64,000 nt of DNA from Mycolicibacterium cosmeticum (GCF_000613185.1 NZ_CCBB010000002.1:1-64000); one strand, 5' to 3'. Shown: positions 1 to 8,716, numbered from the stretch's first letter. Numbers and translations are program-made. Notes: generated by a model from the letters alone, not told the origin.

Positions 1-2
1 AC

Positions 3-260
3 ACCAACTTCGCCCACGAGTTGCACACCTACGGCATCTACGGGCAAAAGGACTACAACGCCTGGATCGGCAAACTGGTCTGCAAACGGCTCTACAACAA
101 CGTCGACCACGACGCGTTCGCCTCGGCCAAGTTCATCGGCGACAACCTCGACCGGCACAACACCACCCAACAGAACTGGCAGTTCCTCGGCGCCGCCCTG
201 AACTACTACTGCCCGGAAAAACGCGTCATCCTCGACCAGGCCGCCGCCGCCCAGCACTGA
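3..260 (+). CDS. DUF732-like secreted protein, 3' part only
   Basis: The reading frame is already open at the left edge (frame 3, beginning TNFAHELHTYGIYG) and stops at 260, so only the C-terminal 85 residues are present. The pattern FAHEL..YGI, then KLVCKRL, then FLGAALNYYCP fits the small mycobacterial secreted DUF732 family, in which the GI, VC and YCP positions are the most constant. The two cysteines probably form a disulfide. The gene lies 14 bp before another small secreted protein and may share its transcript. Function is unknown; the family call rests on motif pattern only. Confidence 0.7.
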   Translation, partial: TNFAHELHTYGIYGQKDYNAWIGKLVCKRLYNNVDHDAFASAKFIGDNLDRHNTTQQNWQFLGAALNYYCPEKRVILDQAAAAQH

Positions 261-274
261 ACCGGAGAAACACC

Positions 275-724
275 ATGGCATCCACCGCAATCCGCTTCGG
301 CATCGCAGGTCTGGCCCTGGCCGGCGCCCTGACCACCTCGGGTATCGCGTCAGCCGATGCCACCGATGACTACCCCATCCCCAACCGCATCCTCAAAACC
401 CCCTGCACCGCCGAACAGATCATGGCCGCCGCCCGCGACGTCGAACCCGTCTACTACGAGCGCTACATGATCGACTACAACAACAAACCCGCCGCCGACC
501 AACAAGGCGCCCAAGACCGCATCCACTGGTTCTTCTCCCTGGACTACGCCGGCCGACGCCAATACTCCGAAGACACCGCCACCAACGCCTTCTACGAACA
601 AATGTCCTGGCGCTGGCCCAACTGGGCAAAACTGTTCTTCAACAACAAAGGCGTCGCCGCCCACACCACCGACATCTGCCAGAACTACCCGCCCAATGAC
701 ATGTCGGTCTGGGACTGGCACTAG
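275..724 (+). CDS. DUF5078 domain secreted protein
   Basis: 149-residue protein with a clear Sec signal peptide (short basic start, hydrophobic stretch to about residue 25, cleavage near IASA/DA). The mature part is rich in Tyr, Trp and Asn, with two cysteines (near residues 43 and 135) that could pair. It resembles the mycobacteria-restricted DUF5078 family. The ATG follows a GGAGA ribosome site (positions 262-266) and comes 14 bp after the preceding secreted protein. The role is not known; an exported envelope or culture-filtrate protein is the safe reading. Confidence 0.75.
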   Translation: MASTAIRFGIAGLALAGALTTSGIASADATDDYPIPNRILKTPCTAEQIMAAARDVEPVYYERYMIDYNNKPAADQQGAQDRIHWFFSLDYAGRRQYSEDTATNAFYEQMSWRWPNWAKLFFNNKGVAAHTTDICQNYPPNDMSVWDWH

Positions 725-825
725 CCTTACGCCTGTTACCGCAGTCACATCCGGGTGTCGCGGGCGGCGAGTATCACAGCTGTCCGCATGCGCGGAAATT
801 CTTTGGGACATGGTGCAATTGACGG

Positions 826-2073
826 GTGTCAGTACCCGATACCGGCGGTCCCGAGCTCCTCGACGAGGGTCCTTTCAACGACGCGAAGGAACCGCCGTAC
901 CGGATCGCCGGCGCCGTGTTGCTTGCGGTCGTTGTCCTCGTCTTCGGGCTGACCTGGTTCCAGTTCCGCGGGTACTTCGACGAGAAATCGACCGTGGTGG
1001 TGATGGCCGAGCGGGCCGGGTTGTCGATGGATCCCGGGTCGAAGGTGACGTTCAACGGGGTGCCGATCGGGCGGCTGAAGTCCGCCGACGCCGTCACCGA
1101 CGGCACCGGCCCTCGGGCCAGACTGACGCTCAATGTGCAGCCGCAGTATCTGAACATGATCCCGGCGAACGTGGACGCACAGGTCCGCGCGACGACGGTG
1201 TTCGGCAACAAGTACATCTCGTTCCTGTCGCCGGCCGATCCGTCCGCGGACAAGCTCAAGCCGGGCGCGGTGATCGACGCGACCGGTACCACGACCGAGT
1301 TCAACACGTTGTTCGAGACGATCATGGGGATCGCTCAGCAGGTGGATCCGGTGAAGCTGAATCAGACGCTGACCGCGGCGGCGCAGGCGTTGGACGGGTT
1401 GGGTGAGCGGTTCGGTCAGTCGTTGGTCAACGGTAACGACATCCTGGGTGAGCTCAATGCGCGGATGCCGTCGATCCGCCGGGATACGCGGGGGTTGGCG
1501 GATCTGTCGACGGTGTATGCGGATGCGGCGCCGGATCTGTTCGACGGGCTCAAGAGTGCGGTGGTGACGGCGCGCACGCTCAATGCCGAGCGGGGGACCA
1601 TCGATACGGCGTTGATGTCGGCGGTGGGGTTCGGTAACAACGCCGGGGATGTGTTGGAGCGGGGTGGGCCGTATCTGGTGCGGGGTGCCCAGGATCTGTT
1701 GCCGACCACGAAGTTGTTGGACTATTACAGCCCGGCCTTGTTGTGCACGCTGCGCAACTTCCACGACGTCGCGCCGCGCTTCGCCGACATGCTGGGCGGC
1801 AACGGGTACTCGCTGGTGCTCGCCGACGAATTGGTCGGCGCCGGAAACGGTTACGTGTACCCGGACAACCTGCCGAGGGTCAACGCCCGGGGTGGGCCGG
1901 AAGGCCGGCCGGGCTGCTGGCAGCCGATCACCCGGGACCTGTGGCCGGCACCGTATCTGGTGATGGACACCGGGGCCAGCATCGCGCCGTACAACCACTT
2001 CGAGCTCGGGCAGCCGTTGGCCGCCGAGTACGTCTGGGGCCGGCAAGTGGGGGAACGCACCATCAATCCGTGA
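826..2073 (+). CDS. MCE family protein (MceA-like, orphan)
   Basis: 415 residues starting at GTG. One N-terminal membrane segment (about residues 27-48) is followed by an MlaD/MCE domain: STVVVMAERAGLSMDPGSKV, then VPIGRL, and a region ending VFGNKYISFLSP. After that come the long helical Mce section and a C-terminal domain with a Cys pair (LLCTLRNF and GRPGCWQP). Mce proteins line lipid or sterol import channels across the mycobacterial cell wall. Normally six Mce genes follow two yrbE permease genes; none are next to this copy, so it is an orphan or works with distant partners. Domain order and motifs best match the A-type subunit. Confidence 0.85.
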   Translation: MSVPDTGGPELLDEGPFNDAKEPPYRIAGAVLLAVVVLVFGLTWFQFRGYFDEKSTVVVMAERAGLSMDPGSKVTFNGVPIGRLKSADAVTDGTGPRARLTLNVQPQYLNMIPANVDAQVRATTVFGNKYISFLSPADPSADKLKPGAVIDATGTTTEFNTLFETIMGIAQQVDPVKLNQTLTAAAQALDGLGERFGQSLVNGNDILGELNARMPSIRRDTRGLADLSTVYADAAPDLFDGLKSAVVTARTLNAERGTIDTALMSAVGFGNNAGDVLERGGPYLVRGAQDLLPTTKLLDYYSPALLCTLRNFHDVAPRFADMLGGNGYSLVLADELVGAGNGYVYPDNLPRVNARGGPEGRPGCWQPITRDLWPAPYLVMDTGASIAPYNHFELGQPLAAEYVWGRQVGERTINP

Positions 2074-2088
2074 CGCTCGAGCATGGAC

Positions 2089-2094
2089 TAGGTT
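2089..2094 (+). promoter_or_regulatory. Candidate -10 of a leaderless promoter (TAGGTT)
   Basis: TAGGTT ends exactly 6 nt before the GTG at 2101, the spacing of mycobacterial leaderless promoters (TANNNT). No ribosome site precedes that GTG, so this -10 supports both the start choice and a leaderless mRNA. Confidence 0.5.
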
Positions 2095-2100
2095 GACCGG

Positions 2101-2685
2101 GTGGCTCGTCGCAAACGATCGAGCGCCACCACCGTGGCGATCCTGACCCTGATCGGTGCCGTGTTGTGCACCCTGGCGGTGGGCGGATTCCTGCTCTACC
2201 CGTATTACCTGCTGCGCCCGTGGATCTATCATCCGGTGTGGTTCGGCGTGCCGGGTTTCCTACTGCTGGCGCTGGCCTGCTGGCTGGGGCTGGGCCGTGC
2301 CGCGGTGAAATGGGCGGGCGTGACCGTATGCGTGCTCTCCGGCGCGGCACTGGGTTTCATCGGCTGGTTCGCCGCGGCATACGCCAACCCCATGAATGCT
2401 GTGGGAACGTATCGCGCACCCGACGGTGGCGTGGAAGTGGTGGTCTACCAGAGCACGGCCGGCTTGGCGCCCGACCTCACCTGGGAATTGCGCCTGCACA
2501 CCCGCCGTGGCCCGCTCTCGCGGGAGAGCGATCTGGGCTGTGTCAACTCGGATGTCATGGCGCTGAACGTCATTCAGTGGATCGGTCCCCGGACGGTGCG
2601 GGTGGGCCTGTCCCGGGCCGGGGCCGTCGACGTCGTTGTCGACGACCAGGGCAGGCCCAACCGCACCGTGAATGGGGGCTGCTGA
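2101..2685 (+). CDS. Membrane protein of unknown function
   Basis: 194 residues. The N-terminal half has three hydrophobic segments (about residues 10-35, 47-65 and 72-95) after a basic MARRKR start; the C-terminal half, from about residue 100, is a soluble domain with beta-rich character and two cysteines (LGCVN and the terminal NGGC). I recognise no family. The GTG start is set by the leaderless-type -10 directly upstream. It is convergent with the flavin monooxygenase, with 11 bp between the stop codons. Confidence 0.7.
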   Translation: MARRKRSSATTVAILTLIGAVLCTLAVGGFLLYPYYLLRPWIYHPVWFGVPGFLLLALACWLGLGRAAVKWAGVTVCVLSGAALGFIGWFAAAYANPMNAVGTYRAPDGGVEVVVYQSTAGLAPDLTWELRLHTRRGPLSRESDLGCVNSDVMALNVIQWIGPRTVRVGLSRAGAVDVVVDDQGRPNRTVNGGC

Positions 2686-2696
2686 CCGGGCGCGGG

Positions 2697-4526
2697 TCAG
2701 GACAGGTGGTGCACCTCCTGCAGGCCGTACACCGGGGTGGGCAGCCCCGCGTGCCGGGCCTTGAGCTGCAGCGCCAGATACAGGGAGTAGTGCCGGGATT
2801 GATGGAGATTCCCGCCGTGGAACCACAGGTTCTCCTGCTGGGTCGGCTTCCACATGTTGCGCTGTTCACCCTCCCACGGTCCGGGATCCTTGGTGGTGTC
2901 CGAGCCGAGGCCCCAGACCTTGCCGACCTTGTCGGCGACGTCCTGACCGATCAGATCGGCGGCCCAGCCGTTCATCGAACCGAACCCGGTGGCGTACACC
3001 ACCACGTCGGCCGGCAGCTCGGTACCGTCAGACAGCACAACGGAATTCGCGGTCAGGTGTGACACGTCGCCGTGCGCCAGCTTGATACTGCCATCGGCGA
3101 CCAGATCGCACGCGCCGACGTCGATGTAGTAGCCCGAGCCGCGGCGCAGGTACTTCATGAACAGACCGGAGCCGTCGTCGCCCCAATCCAGGTCGAAACC
3201 GGCGGCCTCCAACCGGGCGTAGAAGTCCTTGTCCCGCTCGCGGATCGCGTCGTAGATCGGGATCTGGAACTCGTGCATGATGCGGTACGGCAGCGATGCG
3301 AAGGTCAGATCGGCCTTCTCGGTGGTCATGCCGGCGGCCAGGGCCCGCTCCGAATACAGGTCTCCCAGGCCGAGGTCCATCAGCGAGTCCGATTTCACGA
3401 TGTGGGTCGAGGACCGCTGCACCATGGTCACGTCGACACCGTTCTCGTACAACGCCTTGCAGATATCGTGCGCGGAGTTGTTGGAGCCGATGACCACCGC
3501 CCGCTTGCCGACGTACTGGTCGGGTCCGGGGTGGTGGCTGGAATGGTGCTGGTCGCCCAGGAACTCGTCCTGCCCCGGGAACGACGGCACATTCGGCTTG
3601 CCCGACATCCCGGTCGCCAGCACCAGATGCGCCGGCCGCAGGGTCACCGACTCGCCGTCACGGTCCACTTCGACGGTCCAGCGCTTCTCGTTCTCGTCGT
3701 AGGTGGCGGACAGGCACGTGGTCTTCGACCAGTACGGCACCTCCATGACCTTGGTGTAGAACTCCAGCCAGTCGCCGATCTTGTCCTTGGGTGCGAACAC
3801 CGGCCAGTTCGACGGGAACGGCAGGTACGGCAGGTGGTCGTACCACACCGGGTCGTGCAGGCACAGCGACTTGTACCGCTTGCGCCATTGATCGCCGGGG
3901 CGGTCGTGCTTGTCGACGACGATCGCGGGCACGCCGAGTTGACGCAGCCGCGCCCCGAGCGCGATCCCGCCCTGCCCACCGCCGACGACCAGGACGTAGG
4001 GCTGCTCGGAGTAGCCCAGGGTGCGTTCCTCGTCCTGTCGCTTCTCGGCCCAGGACCGGGTGTCGAGGTCGGATCCGTGCACCGCACCCAGCGGCCGGGT
4101 GGTGCCCTTGCCCTCCTCGTGCCCCTTGAGTTCCTGCAGTGTCGTCAGCAGGGTCCACGCTTGATCACCCTTGAGCCGCAGATGTCCGACCCCGCGGCCC
4201 ACCGCGGTTTCGAACTCGATGAACGCGGTGGTCACCTCCCCATCCTGCGTGGGCGTCTCGCGGGTCCGGAAACCGGACGGATCGGTACCGGCCAGCCGCG
4301 TCGTCAACATGGCGCCGATCGCCTCGCGGCCCTCCAGCGTCTTCAGGTTCCAGGTGAAAGCCACCAGGTCACGCCAGAAGCTGTCGACGGCGAACTTGCC
4401 GACGACGCGGTCGATATCGCGGGTGACCAGTGCGTGCTCGAAATCGGCGAGCCACGCGTCGACCCGCTCCTGCGGCGACGCCTCCTCGGGGGAAGACGGT
4501 GCCGGTGCGTCGATAGTTTGAGTCAT
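2697..4526 (-). CDS. Flavin-containing monooxygenase with N-terminal NTF2-like domain
   Basis: 609 residues. Residues about 15-150 look like a SnoaL/NTF2-like fold; from about residue 180 there is an FMO/Baeyer-Villiger type flavoprotein: FAD site VVGGGQGGIALG, a second Rossmann site AVVIGSNNSAHDI, and the YATGF motif near the C-terminus. Such enzymes use NADPH, FAD and O2 to oxygenate ketones or heteroatoms in the cytosol. The chosen ATG (MTQTID) lies 120 bp inside the longest frame; the upstream part overlaps the shared promoter and is probably untranslated. It is divergent from a butanediol dehydrogenase / acetoin reductase pair, suggesting a role in small ketone or diol use. The substrate is unknown. 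Confidence 0.85.
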   Translation of the reverse strand: MTQTIDAPAPSSPEEASPQERVDAWLADFEHALVTRDIDRVVGKFAVDSFWRDLVAFTWNLKTLEGREAIGAMLTTRLAGTDPSGFRTRETPTQDGEVTTAFIEFETAVGRGVGHLRLKGDQAWTLLTTLQELKGHEEGKGTTRPLGAVHGSDLDTRSWAEKRQDEERTLGYSEQPYVLVVGGGQGGIALGARLRQLGVPAIVVDKHDRPGDQWRKRYKSLCLHDPVWYDHLPYLPFPSNWPVFAPKDKIGDWLEFYTKVMEVPYWSKTTCLSATYDENEKRWTVEVDRDGESVTLRPAHLVLATGMSGKPNVPSFPGQDEFLGDQHHSSHHPGPDQYVGKRAVVIGSNNSAHDICKALYENGVDVTMVQRSSTHIVKSDSLMDLGLGDLYSERALAAGMTTEKADLTFASLPYRIMHEFQIPIYDAIRERDKDFYARLEAAGFDLDWGDDGSGLFMKYLRRGSGYYIDVGACDLVADGSIKLAHGDVSHLTANSVVLSDGTELPADVVVYATGFGSMNGWAADLIGQDVADKVGKVWGLGSDTTKDPGPWEGEQRNMWKPTQQENLWFHGGNLHQSRHYSLYLALQLKARHAGLPTPVYGLQEVHHLS

Positions 4527-4565
4527 GTGAGGCAGCACACACCCGGTGCGGCGCACGTCACAAGG

Positions 4566-4619
4566 GTTGCAGAGGGTTGCACCGTTGCCCACGTCAGGAC
4601 GCGTGCAACCCCCTGCAAC
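4566..4619. promoter_or_regulatory. Inverted-repeat operator with four GTTGCA half-sites
   Basis: Two arms of 17 bp (4566-4582 and 4603-4619) are reverse complements with one mismatch, separated by 20 bp. Each arm holds two GTTGCA hexamers 10 bp apart start to start (GTTGCA-N4-GTTGCA, then TGCAAC-N4-TGCAAC). It sits between the divergent monooxygenase and dehydrogenase starts, so it can control both. The obvious candidate ligand is the GAF-type regulator at the end of the dehydrogenase operon (inference). Confidence 0.7.
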
Positions 4620-4657
4620 TCTTTCCCGCTGTGGTCCAGGCCACATAGAACCGTGGC

Positions 4658-5743
4658 ATGAAAGCAGCTGTGTACTACGGACCGAACAAGCTCGACGTCA
4701 CCGAGGTGGCCAAACCGGAGCCGGGTCCGGGCACCGTCCAGATCAAGGTCGGATTCAACGGCATCTGCGGCACCGACCTGCACGAGTACTTCGCCGGACC
4801 GATCTTCGTCCCCACCGCGCCGCACCCGCTGACCGGCCAGCAGCTGCCGTTGGTCATGGGCCACGAGTTCGCCGGCACCATCACCGCCGTGGGCCCCGGG
4901 GTGGCGGGCTGGGCCGAAGGCGACCGGGTCGCCGTCGAGCCCATCTACCGGTGCGGCAAGTGCAGCCCGTGTCAGGCCGGCAACTACAACATCTGCGCGC
5001 AGATCGGCTTCCACGGCCTGATGTCCGACGGTGGAATGGCCGAATACACCGTGGTGCCCACCAACATGCTGCACAAGCTGCCCGACAACGTCTCCCTGCA
5101 ACTCGGCGCGCTGGTCGAGCCGATGTCGGTGGCCTACCACGCCGCCACCCTGGGCGAGCTTCCCCTCGGGGGCAGGAGCGAAGCGACTCGGGGGAGTGGA
5201 TTGCCGCAGGGCACGGCCATGGTGTTCGGTGCCGGGCCGATCGGTATCGGGTTGTGGTTTGCCCTGCGCGGCAAGGGGATCGAAGACATCTACGTCGTCG
5301 AACCGGCGCCCACCCGCCGCGCGGCCATCGAGGCGCTCGGCGCGCGCACACTGGACCCGACCGCGATGGATGTGCCGGCCTTCATCGCCGAGCACACGTC
5401 CGGGCGCGGCGCCGACGCCGTCTACGATGCGGCCGGCGTGGCCCCCGCGGTGGAGACCGCGCTGGCCTGTGTGGGTGCCCGGCGCCCCATGGTCAGCGTC
5501 GCCATCTACGAAAAGCCCTTGACCACACCGCTTTTGCGGCTGGTGATGAACGAGTCCCGGATCCAGGGATCGCTGTGCTACACCTCCGCGGACTTCGAGG
5601 CCGTCATCAACCTGATGGCACAGGGCACCTACGACACCACCGGTTGGGTGACCTCGATCGGAATCGACGACGTCGTCGACGAAGGCTTCGAGGCGCTGCA
5701 CGCCGGCGCCAAGATGAAGGTCCTCGTCGACCCGTCCAACTGA
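4658..5743 (+). CDS. 2,3-butanediol dehydrogenase (zinc alcohol dehydrogenase)
   Basis: 361 residues. Medium-chain zinc dehydrogenase: catalytic zinc region ICGTDLHEYF and GHEFAGTI, structural zinc cluster CGKCSPCQAGNYNIC, and nucleotide site VFGAGPIGIG. The ICGTDLHEYF plus long loop before GHEF is typical of 2,3-butanediol/acetoin dehydrogenases, which interconvert butanediol and acetoin with NAD(H). Oddity: about 14 extra residues (around PLGGRSEATRGSGL) sit between YHAATLGEL and the Rossmann motif, where relatives have a short PGQTA-like turn; see the separate repeat entry. First gene of an operon with the acetoin reductase 11 bp downstream and the GAF regulator. Confidence 0.85.
   Translation: MKAAVYYGPNKLDVTEVAKPEPGPGTVQIKVGFNGICGTDLHEYFAGPIFVPTAPHPLTGQQLPLVMGHEFAGTITAVGPGVAGWAEGDRVAVEPIYRCGKCSPCQAGNYNICAQIGFHGLMSDGGMAEYTVVPTNMLHKLPDNVSLQLGALVEPMSVAYHAATLGELPLGGRSEATRGSGLPQGTAMVFGAGPIGIGLWFALRGKGIEDIYVVEPAPTRRAAIEALGARTLDPTAMDVPAFIAEHTSGRGADAVYDAAGVAPAVETALACVGARRPMVSVAIYEKPLTTPLLRLVMNESRIQGSLCYTSADFEAVINLMAQGTYDTTGWVTSIGIDDVVDEGFEALHAGAKMKVLVDPSN
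5160..5204 (+). repeat. Short GC-rich in-frame insert in the dehydrogenase gene
   Basis: The stretch holds CCCCTCGGGG (nearly its own reverse complement), a second CTCGGGGG copy about 25 bp later, and GCTTC/GAAGC arms, so it can fold. It adds about 14 residues at a domain boundary just before the Rossmann fold without breaking the frame. It looks like a small mobile or palindromic intergenic element captured in a gene. I found no second copy in this window. Confidence 0.45.
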
Positions 5744-5754
5744 GAGGAAAAGAC

Positions 5755-6552
5755 ATGACACGCACCATCGAAGCCCCGCTGCTGGACAAGGTCGCGCTGG
5801 TCACCGGCGCGGGCCGCGGCATCGGCCGGGGCGTCGCCCTCGAGCTGGCCCGCCAGGGCGCCGATATCGCCCTGGTCGACGTCAACCTGGACGGCATCGC
5901 CGCCGTCGCCGACGAAATCGCCGAAATCGGCTCGAAGACCACCACGTTCGTCGCCGACGTGTCCGACCGCAATGCGGTGTTCGCCGCCGTCGAGCATGCC
6001 GCCACGGCGCTGGGCGGATTCGACGTCATGGTGAACAACGCCGGCATCGCACTGGTGGGCCCGCTGGCCGACGTGACCCCGCAGCAGCTGGCGCGGCTGT
6101 GGTCCATCAACGTCGACGGCGTGTTGTGGGGCACCCAGGCCGCCGTCGCGAAGTTCAAGGAGCTCGGTCGTCGGGGCAAGATCATCAATGCCTCGTCCAT
6201 CGCCGGGCATGAGGGGTTCGCGATGCTGGGCCCGTACAGCGCCACCAAGTTCGCCGTGCGGGCCCTGACCCAGGCCGCCGCCAAGGAGCACGCCGCCGAC
6301 GGCATCACCGTCAACGCCTACTGTCCCGGTGTGGTCGGCACCGACATGTGGGTGGAGATCGACAAGAGGTTCGCCGAGCTCACCGGCGCCGCCGAGGGCG
6401 AGACGTTCGAGAAGTTCGCCAACACCATCGCCCTGGGCCGGCCGGAGACACCCGAAGATGTCGCCGGCTTCGTCGCCTACCTGGCCGGTCCCGGCGCCGA
6501 CTACATGACCGGCCAGGCCGGCCTCATCGACGGGGGCATGGTCTATCGCTGA
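5755..6552 (+). CDS. Acetoin reductase family SDR (diacetyl/acetoin reductase)
   Basis: 265 residues. Classical short-chain dehydrogenase: cofactor motif TGAGRGIGRG (near residue 20), NNAGI, catalytic Ser in INASSIAG and YSATK. The segment AKEHAADGITVNAYCPGVVGTDMW is cut from the same mould as BudC-type (S)-acetoin-forming diacetyl reductases. It would reduce diacetyl and/or acetoin, or run in reverse with the neighbouring dehydrogenase. The ATG at 5755, 11 bp after the upstream stop and behind GAGAGG AAAAG, is clearly the right start; the longer open frame overlaps the dehydrogenase. Confidence 0.85.
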   Translation: MTRTIEAPLLDKVALVTGAGRGIGRGVALELARQGADIALVDVNLDGIAAVADEIAEIGSKTTTFVADVSDRNAVFAAVEHAATALGGFDVMVNNAGIALVGPLADVTPQQLARLWSINVDGVLWGTQAAVAKFKELGRRGKIINASSIAGHEGFAMLGPYSATKFAVRALTQAAAKEHAADGITVNAYCPGVVGTDMWVEIDKRFAELTGAAEGETFEKFANTIALGRPETPEDVAGFVAYLAGPGADYMTGQAGLIDGGMVYR

Positions 6553-6597
6553 GCCCCGCGCGTGACACGAACTGTGATGGGGAGCACAATCGGGGCA

Positions 6598-7878
6598 ATG
6601 CCCGGTTCGTCGGTTCCCGAACCCGCGGTCGCACTCGGCGATGACCCGCGGAGCTACGCGCTGCTGTTGTCCGAGGTGTACGACGCGACCATGGCGGGCG
6701 GACGGGCCCCCGCCAAGCCGCGGCTGGTGATCGAAGAGTCCTGGAACAGGTTGTTGGGGAAGGGGATCGACCCCGAACACCACAGCCCGCCGGATGTCGA
6801 CCGCAGCGGGCTGGATCTGCTGCGGCAGTCGTCGGGGCTGCTGTCGGTGCTCGACGACATTTCCCGCGGGTTGGAGTCCGTGCTGGCCGACGGGAACAAC
6901 ATCCTGGTGGTCGCCGACGCGCGCGGTCGGGTGCTGTGGCGCTCGGGCGCCTCACGCGTGCTCATGCATGCCGACCGGCTCGGCTTCATGGAGGGCGCCA
7001 ACTGGGGGGAGACCGCCGTCGGGACCAACGCCATCGGCACGGCGCTGGTGTCCCGGCGCGCGGTGCAGATCTTCTCCGCCGAGCACTTCCTGCGCAGCCA
7101 CCACTCCTGGACGTGCGCCGGCGCCCCGATCCGCGACCCGCGCACCGGTCAGGTCATCGGGGCGGTCGACGTCTCGGGGCCGGCGTCCACGGTGCACCCC
7201 ACCACCATCGCGCTGGTCGACCTGGTGGCTCGCCTTGCCGAATCCCAATTGCGTGAGGCGCACGACCGTACGCTCAACCAGCTCCGCGCGGTCGCGGCGC
7301 CTATCCTGGCCCGCATCTCCGCGCCTGCGCTGGCCGTCGACGCGGAGGGCTGGGTGGCCGCGGTCGGCGCCTTGCCGCCTCATCATCGGATTCTGTTGCC
7401 GCAGAACGTGGCTCCGGGCCGGGCGTGGGTTCCGGCGCTGGGCCCCTGTGATCTGGAGCCGCTGAGCGGTGGCTGGCTGGTACGCCCGGTCGACGACGAG
7501 GACACCGCGCCGGCGGCGACCCGGGCCGTCCTGGATCTGCGCGACACCAACGCCCCGACGCTGGAGATGACCGGGCAATTCGGGTCGTGGCGGCGGGAAA
7601 TCTCGCCCCGGCACGCCGAGATCCTCTACGTGCTGGCCACCCGTCGGTCGGGGCGCTCCGCGCCGGAGCTGGCCGAGGATCTCTACGGCGACAGGTCCCG
7701 CGTCGTCACCGTACGCGCCGAGATGTCGCGCCTACGAAAGCAACTCGTCGGGGTGATCGCGGCGCAGCCGTACCGGTTCGCCGAATCGGTGGAGCTGCAG
7801 GTGCGGTATCCGGCGGACATGCGCAACTTCCTGACGGCCTCGAACGCACCGGCCATCCGGGCCGTACGGCTCGCCTGA
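6598..7878 (+). CDS. GAF-domain transcriptional regulator of the dehydrogenase cluster
   Basis: About 426 residues. The central part is a GAF sensor domain (VLVVADARGRVLWRSG to GAVDVSGP) in the style of AcoR-like activators, but there is no AAA+ sigma54-interacting domain; instead the C-terminus (from HAEILYVLATRRSGRSAPEL) is a small DNA-binding domain seen in actinobacterial GAF regulators next to alcohol or aldehyde dehydrogenase genes. It follows the acetoin reductase closely and probably activates this cluster via the GTTGCA repeat. The start is uncertain: ATG 6598 is preferred because GGGGAG lies upstream; GTG 6562 is in the same frame. Confidence 0.75.
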   Translation: MPGSSVPEPAVALGDDPRSYALLLSEVYDATMAGGRAPAKPRLVIEESWNRLLGKGIDPEHHSPPDVDRSGLDLLRQSSGLLSVLDDISRGLESVLADGNNILVVADARGRVLWRSGASRVLMHADRLGFMEGANWGETAVGTNAIGTALVSRRAVQIFSAEHFLRSHHSWTCAGAPIRDPRTGQVIGAVDVSGPASTVHPTTIALVDLVARLAESQLREAHDRTLNQLRAVAAPILARISAPALAVDAEGWVAAVGALPPHHRILLPQNVAPGRAWVPALGPCDLEPLSGGWLVRPVDDEDTAPAATRAVLDLRDTNAPTLEMTGQFGSWRREISPRHAEILYVLATRRSGRSAPELAEDLYGDRSRVVTVRAEMSRLRKQLVGVIAAQPYRFAESVELQVRYPADMRNFLTASNAPAIRAVRLA

Positions 7879-7885
7879 TCGGCCC

Positions 7886-8716
7886 TCAGCCGAGCAGGAT
7901 CTGGCTCAGCCTGGTGGTCGTCGCGACGCCGTCGTCGTAGCCGCTCTCGCCGCCGAGCGCGTTCATGATGGCCAGCGTGAACCGCTGACCGGGGCCGGCG
8001 AAGCCGACCGAGTTGATCACCCAGCCGCCCTGCTCCTGGGACCAGCCGTTCTTGTTGCCCGGGCTCATCGCCGGTCCGGCGCCCCACACTCCCCATTGCT
8101 GGTCGGGGGCGACCCGCTGCATCTCGCCGGCGATCGCCGCCGCGTCGGCGGAGTTCATCTGGCCCAGAATGTAGTTCATCAACCGGTCCAGGTCGTTGGC
8201 CGTGGCCTTCTGGAAGCCCCAGTACGGGAAGATGTCCCCGAATCCCGGTTGGGGCGCCAGCGAGGTCATGCCGTAGCGCGGGAAGTCGGCGTTGAACGCC
8301 CGGTGATCGGGTCCGCCGTAACGCGACCACAGCGTGTCGGCGGCGTCGTTGTCGGAGTCGCGCAGCATGGCGACCATCAGCTGCCGGTCGGCCGCGGACA
8401 ACCGCAGGGCGCCGGCACGTTCTCGGGTGAGCAGGTCGACGACCATGGCGAGTTTGATGGTGGAGGCCGTCCAGATCATGCTGTCGGCGGCCGCGTTGGC
8501 ATACCGCAGCCCGGTGGATCGATCGCGCAACACATAGCCGATGACACCGGGCCGCCCGGTCAGATAGCTGTCCGCGGCGGCGATGCGGGCCCGCAGGTCA
8601 CAGGTGGCGTCGGTGCACGCGGCGCGCGCGGACGGCGCGAGCAGACCGGTGAGCGCCACCAGTGTGGCGACCATCAGGACGAGACGGTTCACGCGCACAC
8701 CGTAGCCGCCAGTCAC
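7886..8716 (-). CDS. Exported class A beta-lactamase-like serine hydrolase
   Basis: 276 residues with an N-terminal signal peptide (hydrophobic LVLMVATLVALTGLLAPSARA, cleavage after SARA). The active-site motif is TASTIKLAM (SxxK), followed by SDNDAADTLW (the SDN element), so the fold is the penicillin-binding/class A beta-lactamase type; I see no clear KTG, and NKNGW is the best substitute. Acts outside the cytoplasm, possibly on peptidoglycan or beta-lactams. The GTG at 8716 overlaps the upstream TGA as GTGA, supporting translational coupling; GTG 8692 is an alternative. Two cysteines after the signal (CTDATC) could bridge. Confidence 0.75.
   Translation of the reverse strand: MTGGYGVRVNRLVLMVATLVALTGLLAPSARAACTDATCDLRARIAAADSYLTGRPGVIGYVLRDRSTGLRYANAAADSMIWTASTIKLAMVVDLLTRERAGALRLSAADRQLMVAMLRDSDNDAADTLWSRYGGPDHRAFNADFPRYGMTSLAPQPGFGDIFPYWGFQKATANDLDRLMNYILGQMNSADAAAIAGEMQRVAPDQQWGVWGAGPAMSPGNKNGWSQEQGGWVINSVGFAGPGQRFTLAIMNALGGESGYDDGVATTTRLSQILLG

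Noticed and set aside
3072..4661. 529-codon open frame on the plus strand opposite the flavin monooxygenase
   Set aside because: It is a mirror of the GC-biased codons of the real gene: Arg/Val/Gly-rich with no domain, and the minus frame has clear FAD motifs.
4546..5754. Upstream extension of the acetoin reductase frame as a fusion protein
   Set aside because: The extension is out-of-frame shadow of the dehydrogenase; the SDR has its own start and ribosome site at 5755.
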